From the NCBI GenBank assembly GCA_030592645.1, contig JAUVIR010000014.1, positions 1-53,524 on the forward strand: a stretch of DNA of 53,524 nucleotides, in the 5' to 3' direction. Both the position numbers and the translations under genes were made by a program. Below the pieces are notes generated by a model that had not been told where the DNA came from, did no database searches, and was given only the letters and a program-made list of their open reading frames with translations. Position 1 is the first letter of the stretch. Each line of letters begins with the position of its first letter. This DNA is from Candidatus Fermentibacterota bacterium. GTDB lineage: Bacteria; Fermentibacterota; Fermentibacteria; Fermentibacterales; JCC-6. Of this stretch, positions 7,830-16,325 are shown piece by piece.

Positions 7830-7865
7830 ATTTCACTCTCCGAATATTGGGTCCTGGCGGGGACA

Positions 7866-9086
7866 TCAGTCCGACTCTTCCCCCTGGTCCTCAAGGTGTT
7901 CTACTCTGACAAAGAGTATCCGCTGAGCTCTTACCTGTTCAACCGTGAACCTGAAACCTGAAAGCTCGGCCGCATCCTGCTGGCGGGGTATTTTGCCCAT
8001 CAGGCTGTAGATCATGCCTCCGAGGCTTTCGTATCCATCGTCTTCGAATGCTGTGCTGAGCAGTTCGTTCAGATCGTCTATAGGTATGCGGGCATCCAGT
8101 ATGTAGGAGTTGTCATCGAGTTTTTTTACAAGAAGAGCTTCCTTATCGTATTCATCCAGAATCTCACCGAAGACCTCCTCCATAATGTCCTCTATTGTCA
8201 CAAGCCCTGCAGTTCCGCCGTATTCGTCAACCACAATAGCCATGTGTATTCTATTCGACTGAAACTCACGGAGGAGCTCATCTATCCTCTTGTACTCCGG
8301 AACAAAGTACGGTTTCCTGAGGATCTTCTTCAATTCAATTTTTTTACTCTTTTCGGAAAGAAGAACGAGGATATCCTTGGCATACAGCACTCCGCGGACA
8401 TTGTCTATTCGTTCTTCATAGACCGGTATCCTCGAATGCCCGGCCTTTTTCAGCTCATGGATCACTTTTGACAGATCCGAATTTATTTCCACACATACGA
8501 TGTCGATACGGGGAACCATGACCTCTCTGACTATCTTATCGGAGAAATCAATAATACTGTCCATAAGCTCCTGCTCTTTTTCGAATTCCCCCGGATCGCC
8601 CTTTTCCCGGCGTCGCTCAAGCCAGATGACATCCGGAGGGGTGATAAGCCAGTCTGCAGAATCTGGATTATCCTCCCTGCTGTTTCTGAAAATCAGAAGA
8701 GCAGGTATACGGAAGGGAAGTGAGATCAGCCAGTAGGGAACCTTCAGAATTGACAGTAATCGAAGAGCATTACTCCTGGCTATGAGGGAAGGCAGAATCA
8801 CGGAAAGGATGAATGCTGCAAGGAGAAGAATGAGTGCTATAAGCCAATATGGGATAGCAATATATGAAGATAATTTTCCAGCTGTCAGAATTGAGCCGGC
8901 TCCAGCACCGACCATAGCAGTAAAATTCAGCAGCCATAGTATTCCCAGGTGAAAAAAGGCTACCTGTCTCCGTTCTGACGGGTCCCTGCCTTTCGAGAGA
9001 ACAACCTCTGGTATACATGCTCTGATCCCCGAGGAAAGGAACAGCACAGTAAGAGAGGAAAGGTATACGATAACAGCTGTAATCAA
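7866..9086 (-). CDS. CorC/HlyC-type membrane protein with CBS domains
   Basis: The 406-residue protein has four hydrophobic segments in the first 140 residues (a DUF21/CNNM-type domain), then two CBS domains (MVPRIDIVCVEINSDLSKVI, and FVPEYKRIDELLREFQSNRI with VVDEYGGTAGLVTIEDIMEE), and a C-terminal CorC_HlyC domain. Members are linked to magnesium or cobalt efflux. The gene lies between ybeY and recO, where this family is commonly found in bacteria. Its ATG overlaps the end of ybeY by four bases. The DUF21 part looks diverged but complete. Confidence 0.85.
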   Translation of the reverse strand: MITAVIVYLSSLTVLFLSSGIRACIPEVVLSKGRDPSERRQVAFFHLGILWLLNFTAMVGAGAGSILTAGKLSSYIAIPYWLIALILLLAAFILSVILPSLIARSNALRLLSILKVPYWLISLPFRIPALLIFRNSREDNPDSADWLITPPDVIWLERRREKGDPGEFEKEQELMDSIIDFSDKIVREVMVPRIDIVCVEINSDLSKVIHELKKAGHSRIPVYEERIDNVRGVLYAKDILVLLSEKSKKIELKKILRKPYFVPEYKRIDELLREFQSNRIHMAIVVDEYGGTAGLVTIEDIMEEVFGEILDEYDKEALLVKKLDDNSYILDARIPIDDLNELLSTAFEDDGYESLGGMIYSLMGKIPRQQDAAELSGFRFTVEQVRAQRILFVRVEHLEDQGEESD

Positions 9087-9472
9087 TTTTCCACCTGTTT
9101 TCCAATGGCTTCCGCTACAAGAGAATTGACTTCCCTGTTCATAATTGCGGTATCCTTCTCGTTATTGTGAGAATATCCTTTGAGGTGCAGGTAACCGTGA
9201 AAGATCCGCTCAAGCAATGCTTCAACAGGCGGGAACAGCCGTCCGTCAACGTAGATCGTTCCATCAGGCATATCCTCTTCCCCCAAAGCGAGGTCAAATG
9301 AAAGCACATCGGTAGCTCTGTCAATATGCCGGTAATTTCTGTTCATGACCCGCAGATATCCCGGATCGGTCAGGACCACTTCAATTGAGCCCTCCAGCAG
9401 GTTCTCTGTCAGGCTCTGCAGATCTTCCGCACAGAAACCCGGGTTTTCAAGGATCACGCTGATATCAGCCAT
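9083..9472 (-). CDS. ybeY: Endoribonuclease YbeY
   Basis: YbeY is a single-strand RNase acting in 16S rRNA 3' maturation and ribosome quality control. The metal site is visible as HGYLHLKGYSH with H92, H96 and H102. The usual Asp before the last His (GYDH) is Ser here. The typical NRNYRHIDRATDVLSF segment is at residues 44-59. The 129-residue length is a little short of the usual 150 because the N-terminus is compact. The start overlaps the end of the HD-domain gene by eight bases, and the end overlaps the corC-like start. Confidence 0.9.
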   Translation of the reverse strand: MADISVILENPGFCAEDLQSLTENLLEGSIEVVLTDPGYLRVMNRNYRHIDRATDVLSFDLALGEEDMPDGTIYVDGRLFPPVEALLERIFHGYLHLKGYSHNNEKDTAIMNREVNSLVAEAIGKQVEN

Positions 9473-11480
9473 TTGAATCCCCTGTCGGATAATTACTTAC
9501 CCTCTTGTAAAATTTGCTTTCAAGAACAGAAATGAAGACCTTAACAATGGTTTTAAGATTTCTTCTGGTAAGATGACAGTCATCAAGTTGGCCCTCGAGG
9601 TCATTTTCGTCTATGACCCGTTCAACCAGTTCAGCTACGCCTTCCGGAGCAGTCAGGTTCTTGGTGGAGGATGATGCCTGATCCGCAAGCAGCACCAGGG
9701 CTGCCTCTATGGTTTGCGGCCTTGGACCCGAATAGGAGAAATCGGCTTTTTTTACGCTTTTCGGATCATCCGATTCCTGCAGAGCTTTATTGTAGAAGTA
9801 TTTAGTAAGACCTACCCCGTGATGCTGCTGTATAATATCAATTACAGCTCTGGGAAGTTTAGCCTTTTCCGCCATCACAACCCCGTCGTTAACATGTTCG
9901 ATGATATTTCTGGCGCTCTCCAGCGGATTCATTCTGTCATGCGGGTTCTCCATGTTTCTCTGGTTCTCTATAAACAGTTCCGGATCAGTCATCTTTCCAA
10001 TATCGTGGAAGTACCCGCCGGCGGAAGCGAGCGATTCCCAGGCATTGAGCGCTCCCGCAGCGCGCCCGGCAAGCTCAGCGACGGTTTGAGAGTGATTCCA
10101 TGTTCCCGGGGCAACCTCCCGCATCTGCTTCAGAAGAGGATGGTCGGTTTTGTTAACTTCATCAATAGACAGAACAGTATATACACCGAACATTTTTTCG
10201 AAAAGGAACAGAAGCGCGTGCGCCGAACCTATTCCGATAACCGGAACGATCAGAAGACCCAGAATAGATTCACCTATAGATAATGAATAGAGAGAAGTGT
10301 TAAGGATATGCAGGAGAAGAAATACACCAACACCTCCCGCTGCCGCCAGACCTATCGCAACAGGAACGCTGCGCCTTTCCCGGACATCCCAGACGGTAAG
10401 AGATGCCAGAATTCCTGAAACTGCTGAAATCAGTACAACGGAGTATGGGTGAGGATGAACAAGACCGAGAACCATGGAGAAGACAAGGGTGAAGAAAACC
10501 GCGTGTCTTCTGTGAAAGAAAATACTTGTAAGGGCCGCTCCGAATGTGACCAGGGAGGCGCAGGGAAAACTCGTGCTGTTCCCAAGGACCAGCCATAGCG
10601 TTCCGGTGGCGGCAAGGGATAGTACCCATATCACGCCCAGAAGAAGAAACCTGTTCACCGCCACCCATGTATCCGGCATAATGTCGTGAACGTAGAAGAA
10701 TGCTATTCCCGTTATCAGTAAAACAAGAAGCAGCAGGCTCATTACATGCTTGAAGCGACGGTTATCCAGGGTGGTGTTCTTCAGATGATCGAGGTATTCG
10801 ATGGTTCTTGAGGTTACCTGCTCGTTTGCTTTCAGAAGGACAGTTCCCGCTGTTATTGTTGTATCGATATTACTGAGCCCCGTGACGACGGTCTCCGCGT
10901 TTGCCCTTCTTGAGGAGTCATCCACAATGAGGTTGGGGCAAAGAATGGAGGATAGCTCGGTAAGCTCATCACTGGACAAATTCCATCTGGACAATCTTAT
11001 TTTAAGAATATCCCTTACATCCTCTATTTCGTTGATATCGAACAGTTGTCTGTCCTCTGTACCCCGGGAGCTGATGAGAACAGCCTGCTCCCCATCGTAA
11101 AACTCACGGACATCAATCAGGTCGAACACACCCTCATCGTAGATTGATTGCAGCTCCTCGACCATTCCGCTGGCAAAGGAGGAATCGTAAGTTGCGAGCA
11201 ATAGAATAGGATATAACCTGCTTCGCAGAGGCTGCCAGACCTCCCGGTCAAATTTCAGGTGTACCGGAATGGATTGCAGAATCCCGTCGCGAATTTCACT
11301 GAATTCCTCCTCATGGTAAGGAAGATCAAAATCGACAGGGGCAACTATGTCATGGGGAAGGGTCTGTCCGACATTCAGTTCAAGGTCGATAATATGTTTG
11401 TCAGGCATGAAAAAGAGATAAAAGGTCCCGATGAACACGGCTGCAACAAGACTGCCGCTTAATAGATTTCTGGTTTTCAT
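9465..11480 (-). CDS. pgpH: 7TM-HD cyclic-di-AMP phosphodiesterase (PgpH type)
   Basis: The 671-residue membrane protein has one N-terminal helix, an extracytoplasmic 7TMR-HDED domain (about 35-225), seven hydrophobic helices (about 240-420) and a cytoplasmic HD domain with H492-D493 (GYFHDIGKMTDPELF) and the later histidine pair IQQHHGVG. In Listeria PgpH this domain hydrolyses cyclic di-AMP. Position between phoH and ybeY is a widely conserved order, which supports the assignment. It overlaps both neighbours. Whether this organism uses cyclic di-AMP cannot be told from the window, since no DisA or CdaA gene is present. Confidence 0.88.
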   Translation of the reverse strand: MKTRNLLSGSLVAAVFIGTFYLFFMPDKHIIDLELNVGQTLPHDIVAPVDFDLPYHEEEFSEIRDGILQSIPVHLKFDREVWQPLRSRLYPILLLATYDSSFASGMVEELQSIYDEGVFDLIDVREFYDGEQAVLISSRGTEDRQLFDINEIEDVRDILKIRLSRWNLSSDELTELSSILCPNLIVDDSSRRANAETVVTGLSNIDTTITAGTVLLKANEQVTSRTIEYLDHLKNTTLDNRRFKHVMSLLLLVLLITGIAFFYVHDIMPDTWVAVNRFLLLGVIWVLSLAATGTLWLVLGNSTSFPCASLVTFGAALTSIFFHRRHAVFFTLVFSMVLGLVHPHPYSVVLISAVSGILASLTVWDVRERRSVPVAIGLAAAGGVGVFLLLHILNTSLYSLSIGESILGLLIVPVIGIGSAHALLFLFEKMFGVYTVLSIDEVNKTDHPLLKQMREVAPGTWNHSQTVAELAGRAAGALNAWESLASAGGYFHDIGKMTDPELFIENQRNMENPHDRMNPLESARNIIEHVNDGVVMAEKAKLPRAVIDIIQQHHGVGLTKYFYNKALQESDDPKSVKKADFSYSGPRPQTIEAALVLLADQASSSTKNLTAPEGVAELVERVIDENDLEGQLDDCHLTRRNLKTIVKVFISVLESKFYKRVSNYPTGDSNG

Positions 11481-12430
11481 CGGTGTGCCTCTCTGTCTTC
11501 ACTCCGTTCAAATGCCGAAATAATACTCTGGACAAGAGGATGTCTTACAACATCATTCTGATCAAGATATGTGAATTCTATACCACCGATACCAGAGAGG
11601 ATCCTCCTTATTGCAACAAGCCCCGACGAAGAAGGGGGTTGAAGATCTATCTGAGTAATGTCACCAGTGATAACCGCTCTTGAACTGTATCCCAATCTTG
11701 TAAGAAACATCTTAAGCTGTGTTATTGTAGTGTTCTGAGCTTCATCGAGAATGGCAAAAGCGTTGTTCAGAGTTCTCCCGCGCATATATGCAAGAGGCGC
11801 GACTTCAATAGTCCGGTTATCCAGAGATCTTCGCACTCTTGCAGGAGAGAGAGTGTCGTCAAGCGCGTCGTATACCGGTTTCAGATATGGGTCTATCTTC
11901 TGTTGAAGGTCTCCGGGTAGGAATCCGAGCCTCTCTCCGGCTTCAACAGCAGGTCTTGAAATGATTATTCTGTCAACCACGCCGTCGCTGAGGGCGGCTA
12001 CTGCGCTGGCCACAGCAAGGAATGTTTTTCCGGTGCCCGCGGGACCTATACAGAATACCAGCTCCGAATTCTTAATTGCGCGCAGATAGTTTTCCTGCCC
12101 TGCAGTTTTGGGAATTATCCGCCCGGCAGGCCCCGGAACGGAGAGTTCAAGAGTTGTATCATTCTTTTCGGGAAAATTCAGTGCGGCATCAATACTGTGG
12201 TCGCTCAGGCAGCCGGAGGCTTTGATCTCATGCTCCAGCCTCGCAAAAACCGCTTTGGCCATATCAACTGATGGTCCGCTGCCGGAAAGATTGAGGATCC
12301 CATTTCTGTAAACGGCTTTAACACCCAGTGTTCTGCAGATGCGCCTCAGGTTGGCATCTCCGGTACCGAATATACTGGCAGCCGATTCTCTGGAAAGGTT
12401 TAGTTTCGATTCTCTTGAATGATCTTGCAT
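11477..12430 (-). CDS. phoH: PhoH-like ATPase
   Basis: The 317-residue protein has a KH-like N-terminal part and a P-loop ATPase with Walker A GPAGTGKT at 129-136 and Walker B FAILDEAQN. It belongs to the PhoH/YbeZ family, which works with YbeY in RNA processing. It is the first gene of the long operon that continues through pgpH and ybeY. The next gene overlaps its end by four bases. A strong terminator of the preceding LysM gene lies just upstream, so a promoter should lie in 12431-12450 or transcription reads through. Confidence 0.92.
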   Translation of the reverse strand: MQDHSRESKLNLSRESAASIFGTGDANLRRICRTLGVKAVYRNGILNLSGSGPSVDMAKAVFARLEHEIKASGCLSDHSIDAALNFPEKNDTTLELSVPGPAGRIIPKTAGQENYLRAIKNSELVFCIGPAGTGKTFLAVASAVAALSDGVVDRIIISRPAVEAGERLGFLPGDLQQKIDPYLKPVYDALDDTLSPARVRRSLDNRTIEVAPLAYMRGRTLNNAFAILDEAQNTTITQLKMFLTRLGYSSRAVITGDITQIDLQPPSSSGLVAIRRILSGIGGIEFTYLDQNDVVRHPLVQSIISAFERSEDREAHR

Positions 12431-12448
12431 TCAGTAAGTTCTTTCAGA

Positions 12449-12488
12449 TAAAAGGAAGACTCTCCACAGAAAGTGTGAAGAGCCTTCC
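12449..12488 (-). terminator. Intrinsic terminator of the LysM gene
   Basis: A 15-bp stem with two G-T pairs (12454-12468 with 12474-12488) is followed on the minus strand by TTTT. Confidence 0.75.
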
Positions 12489-12504
12489 AGATCCACTGAT
12501 AATT

Positions 12505-13179
12505 CTAGCGTGTTCCTCCAAAACCCGCAGAGCGGGTAATGTCGAGGATCTGTCCGGGGTAAATCAGGTTAGGATCGCTGATTATGCTGCGGTTAGCTTC
12601 GTAAAGCTGTGGCCACATGCCTCTGTCGCCGTAGACTCTGCTGAAACCGGCGATCTTACCGAGGAAATCTCCCTCGATAACCGTGTATCTGCTGAGCATG
12701 GGCAGCGGTACCCAGAGGGTATGTCCCGCGTAGATAAGGTTAGGATCGCTGATGGTGTCGCGGTTGCGTTCGTAGATAGCAGGCCACTGCGAACCATCAC
12801 CGTAGTTGTAGTGATAGGATGCTATTAACCAGAGGCATTCACCATCAATAATGGTATGCTGAACGCCGGCGCCGCGAAGGCGGGCGATCTCTGCCCTGAG
12901 GGCATTAATCTCGCTTGTCAGCTCGGCTATCAATGCATTGATTTCCGCAAACTCAGCTCGCAGAGGAAGAACCTGAGGTTCAAGCACGTCGCTGCGTGCA
13001 TCCGCCTCGGCCTTTCTCCATTCCCAGTAAGCGATCTGAAGATGAATATCGTCATCTCCCATTGCTTCGATTTCAGCCTGTGAATACGCTGAAAGTTCCT
13101 CGGCTGTCCAGGTCTTGGCAAGACCCGTTGATGCAAGGCCGAGGCAAATCATCAGAGCTAATACTAGTGTACGCTTCAT
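12505..13179 (-). CDS. Secreted coiled-coil protein with two LysM-like domains
   Basis: The 224-residue protein has a signal peptide (MKRTLVLALMICLGLASTGL, cleavage near AKT) and a heptad-rich helix at about 60-102 (ALIAELTSEINALRAEIARL). Two LysM-type repeats follow, each ending in a shared phrase: SDPNLIYAGHTLWVP and SDPNLIYPGQILDI. LysM domains bind N-acetylglucosamine in peptidoglycan, so the protein probably sits in the periplasm attached to the wall. It lies 18 bases after a small coiled-coil lipoprotein gene and the two are likely co-transcribed from the promoter at 13574-13601. Their coiled coils could pair. A strong terminator follows. Confidence 0.8.
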   Translation of the reverse strand: MKRTLVLALMICLGLASTGLAKTWTAEELSAYSQAEIEAMGDDDIHLQIAYWEWRKAEADARSDVLEPQVLPLRAEFAEINALIAELTSEINALRAEIARLRGAGVQHTIIDGECLWLIASYHYNYGDGSQWPAIYERNRDTISDPNLIYAGHTLWVPLPMLSRYTVIEGDFLGKIAGFSRVYGDRGMWPQLYEANRSIISDPNLIYPGQILDITRSAGFGGTR

Positions 13180-13197
13180 TGTTTTCCCCTTTCCCTG

Positions 13198-13470
13198 CTA
13201 TCGGCTTCCGCCGCCGAGTGAATAGTATTCTGCCTGAAGTTCAGCAAGTTCCGCTTCAAGTGCAGCAATCTGTGCATATCCATCTGCGATCTGACCCGGC
13301 AGAGTTGTAAGTTCTTCCTCAAGACCATCTGCTCTGGCTTCTGCTGCAAGAGCCGCTGCGCGGGCATCGTCCCTTGCCTGAAGCTCTGCGGCGCTCGGTC
13401 CGCATGCTGCCATGAGCAGTGATACTGTCAGGAGTCCAAGAAAGAACCACTTTGTTCTCGCCTTGAGCAT
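13198..13470 (-). CDS. Lpp-like coiled-coil lipoprotein
   Basis: ATG 13470 is chosen over GTG 13479 because AGGAGG ends eight bases before it. The 90-residue product has a lipobox LLMAAC, so the mature N-terminus is a lipidated Cys. The rest is alanine, leucine and glutamate rich with heptad spacing (QIADGYAQIAALEAELAELQ), resembling murein-lipoprotein-like trimers. It ends in GGGSR rather than the C-terminal lysine of Lpp. It probably forms a coiled-coil spacer in the periplasm and lies upstream of the LysM protein, perhaps as its outer-membrane anchor; this is inference. Confidence 0.7.
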   Translation of the reverse strand: MLKARTKWFFLGLLTVSLLMAACGPSAAELQARDDARAAALAAEARADGLEEELTTLPGQIADGYAQIAALEAELAELQAEYYSLGGGSR

Positions 13471-13573
13471 ACCTGACACCTCCTCTCGATTTCATTCGGT
13501 TATGGGTTACTCACGAAAATACAAAGGTACTCATACATTTCCATATACTCGTACGACTAGACACCAATATAGA

Positions 13574-13601
13574 ATCTTAACGAAAACAGACTTGATGTCA
13601 A
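13574..13601 (-). promoter_or_regulatory. Promoter of the lipoprotein/LysM pair
   Basis: TTGACA (13596-13601) and TAAGAT (13574-13579) lie 16 bases apart on the minus strand, about 100 bases before the lipoprotein start. A TATATT further downstream is an alternative -10 with too long a spacer. Confidence 0.55.
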
Positions 13602-13620
13602 TGAAGAATCCGCTTGTCAG

Positions 13621-14019
13621 TCAGCCGATCTTCTTATGTCGCCTGCAATACCATAAATATACTGAAAGACCAATTGAAAGACCCACAATATCCGCAAGCA
13701 GATCACCAGCTGAGCAATCTCTTCCGGGAACAAAACTCTGATGGATTTCGTCGCTGACAGCATAAATAAGCCCCAGAGTGAATATGACCGGAACGGGATG
13801 ATACCCCCTGCAGAGATCCCGGTTTACAATCATCGAAACAGACAGAAGAAAGTATATCCCTGCATGAAGAACTTTGTCCTGATGCTGAAAAAACGGTGGA
13901 ATCACTTCCAGTGACGGCTGATGACTGAGGTAGAATATCCCTCCGAGCATTGCAAGCAGAAAGACCCTTTTCGCTGTCCTTCGGGCTAGAGTTCCTGCTG
14001 TCACCGGTTCTTCTTCCAT
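13621..14019 (-). CDS. VanZ-like membrane protein
   Basis: The 132-residue protein has four hydrophobic helices and the VanZ pattern FYLSHQPSLEVIPPFFQHQD, DKVLHAGIYFLLS and AVSDEIHQSFVPGRDCSAGD. VanZ-type proteins occur as single small membrane proteins; in enterococci VanZ gives low teicoplanin resistance, but most chromosomal copies have unknown function. The start overlaps the end of the upstream sensor gene by 19 bases, so the two are co-expressed. Confidence 0.85.
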   Translation of the reverse strand: MEEEPVTAGTLARRTAKRVFLLAMLGGIFYLSHQPSLEVIPPFFQHQDKVLHAGIYFLLSVSMIVNRDLCRGYHPVPVIFTLGLIYAVSDEIHQSFVPGRDCSAGDLLADIVGLSIGLSVYLWYCRRHKKIG

Positions 14020-16046
14020 CCTGAAAGATCGATCTTCTTAACAACGCAGGTACCGGGGCCGGCTTTCCGGGCATCCGATACGGCTTTCTCGGCTTCTCCT
14101 GTGAGAAGCAGAACCTTTCTGTTTACGTGAGTGTAAACACATCCAATTGAAGCGGAAACCGATACGATAGAATCAGACATCTTTCCCGAATATCTATAAG
14201 AAAGGGCATCTGCAGCCTTCTGACCCATAGCTTCCACAACAGCTTTGCCTGCCTTTGGAATGCAGGCAGCGAAACTGTCAGGTCCTGTCCTGGCGATGAA
14301 CACATCCTTTGAGAAACAGCTTCCGAATCGTTCAGCGACATCTTTCAGCAGACGATCCGCCTCGCTGTAACCAAGCATTTGATTAATTGCGCCGAAGCCG
14401 TCTATGTCCGCAACGATAAGGCCGACATACCAGCCGTATGTCTCGACTTCCTTTGCCATCTGATGAAGGTGTCTGTCCAGAAGGGTTACGCGCGGGAGCC
14501 CTGTAAGCGTATCCCTGCCCGAGATACTCCTTAACTTCTGTTGCATGCCCGCAAGCTCTTCCCTCATGGAGAACATTCCCGCAACTGTCAGCAGGACCTC
14601 TTCGTGATACTGCATGAACGCATTATCATCTTCGTGTTCGGCCATGATAAGGGCGATGACTTCTTCCTCCCGGATAACTGGGACTCCCATACAGCTTCCT
14701 GCTTTGTCATGGATGCCTGAATCAGGAGAGAACGCGTTCACGCTATTTCCTCCGGACCTTATTCTTGAGCGCCTGCACGGAACCCTGTTCTTCAATACCC
14801 ATCCCGCTATTCCTGCCGAACTGTCGAATGTTTTCCCCCGTCTCCATCTGGCAAGCGGCCCCCTTGAAACCCATACCCTTGTTCTGTTGTGCCTGATGTC
14901 TACGTCTGCTATTGAAATCGTTGAATTCGGGATCAGCGCCGAGAGAATACCTGCCATTCCATGAACAGCTTTATCCAGATTTCTGTCATTGCATGCGGCA
15001 GTAAGTTTCAGCATCCACGAAAATTCATCGCCTGGGGGAGATGCCTCTCTGCGGCATGTTCCCTGAAGTATTTCCGAAAGATTTTCCAGATCCGAAATAA
15101 CGCTGTCAGATGGTTTGTTCCCTGAAAAATCCTCCAGAAGAAAGCCTTCGAGCGCTGCCTCTCCTATCAGAGGGCACAGGACGATCCAGAGGGAGCCCCC
15201 GTCCCCCGCACCGGGGAAACGGTACGGTAGAAGTTCCGAGCGTTCTTCGTTTGAATCTGCTCTGATGATAACAGTCTCTCTGCTGTTCTCCGCGATTCTC
15301 GCCAGTCTCTGCTTTTCCGGAAGCATGAACTTTGAAATAACGATCCTATCGTCTGCCACATGCTCAGCAAGCCGGAAAAAGCCATCATCGCTTCGTACGA
15401 ACAGACATGTCGAATCCGCTCCACTGTTCTTATGTATCATCTGAAGAAGCGGATAGGAAGAGCCGCCGGGCTTATCCTTTGGGGGAGCGGGATCCTCTGA
15501 AAAGAACTCCTTCTCCGTCAGCCAGTCAGATGCCAGGCCGAACAGGAAAGGAACAAGAAGTGCCTTCAATGCAGGGAGAAGTAATGGGATAAGCCTTGAG
15601 ATAAGGGGTTCTCCCCCTGTCCAGATGGAGGCATTGAGAAGTGAGAATGCTTCGGTAAAACCGATAACGAGACCGAGCTCAGTTGCCGACCCGTTATTAG
15701 AGGGCAGTGATACCCACATAAGAAAGAACAGATAGACTGAATAATAGATGCTTTGGGAGCTTCCGGTGAGCTGAACGCCTGCTAGAAGGCCAGCGCAGAT
15801 CCAATAGAGTATGATCCGGCCTTTTACCTGTACAATTCCTTTCTGGGTCAGATGTGCGAGCGCCGCTGCAAGCAGCAGCAAGCCCGTTCCAAGAAGAAGT
15901 AGTGCGGGATCAGCGGCGTACGGCTCTATGCTTCGGAATCTGCCGGAAGCCAGAACAAGGAACAGCACCAGCAAGGCAGTATATCCGGTTATTCTCAGAA
16001 CTCTCAAAATGTACTTCTCCAATGCTGTTGTGTCTGCATTGCACTC
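14001..16046 (-). CDS. Membrane GAF protein with degenerate GGDEF domain
   Basis: The N-terminal third holds about six to seven hydrophobic helices. One or two GAF-like domains follow (the clearer one includes AGIAGWVLKNRVP and GSCMGVPVIREEEVIALIMA), then a short helix and a GGDEF domain opening with GRDTLTGLPRVTLLDRHLHQ. The signature is RTGPDSF in place of GG(D/E)EF, and the I-site is not seen, so diguanylate cyclase activity is unlikely; the domain may bind GTP or act as a scaffold. The start is uncertain: GTG 16046 gives about 681 residues; TTG 16019 or an upstream TTG at 16235 are possible, but the latter adds unlikely sequence. It heads a two-gene unit with vanZ, divergent from rho. Confidence 0.75.
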   Translation of the reverse strand, partial: ECNADTTALEKYILRVLRITGYTALLVLFLVLASGRFRSIEPYAADPALLLLGTGLLLLAAALAHLTQKGIVQVKGRIILYWICAGLLAGVQLTGSSQSIYYSVYLFFLMWVSLPSNNGSATELGLVIGFTEAFSLLNASIWTGGEPLISRLIPLLLPALKALLVPFLFGLASDWLTEKEFFSEDPAPPKDKPGGSSYPLLQMIHKNSGADSTCLFVRSDDGFFRLAEHVADDRIVISKFMLPEKQRLARIAENSRETVIIRADSNEERSELLPYRFPGAGDGGSLWIVLCPLIGEAALEGFLLEDFSGNKPSDSVISDLENLSEILQGTCRREASPPGDEFSWMLKLTAACNDRNLDKAVHGMAGILSALIPNSTISIADVDIRHNRTRVWVSRGPLARWRRGKTFDSSAGIAGWVLKNRVPCRRSRIRSGGNSVNAFSPDSGIHDKAGSCMGVPVIREEEVIALIMAEHEDDNAFMQYHEEVLLTVAGMFSMREELAGMQQKLRSISGRDTLTGLPRVTLLDRHLHQMAKEVETYGWYVGLIVADIDGFGAINQMLGYSEADRLLKDVAERFGSCFSKDVFIARTGPDSFAACIPKAGKAVVEAMGQKAADALSYRYSGKMSDSIVSVSASIGCVYTHVNRKVLLLTGEAEKAVSDARKAGPGTCVVKKIDLSGWKKNR

Positions 16047-16325
16047 CACGGATACTGATGAGTAGACTGGGAATATGTGAAAATGAAAGGTTGCCGTCCC
16101 TATCGAATTACCATACTGTCCCGCAGGGGGTTGACGATTAGGACAAAATTTCAGATTAATATACTGCTTATATGGAAACTGCAGAAAGATCCCCCGATAC
16201 CGCTCTGACCGGAAAACTATAAAGCCAGAGAACAAATAACTTTCATCAATTTACCGTGCCGGCTTTCCTGGCTGGTGCTTTCTACGCATGCATTTCACTG
16301 GTCAAACCCGAACTGAAGAGGATAA

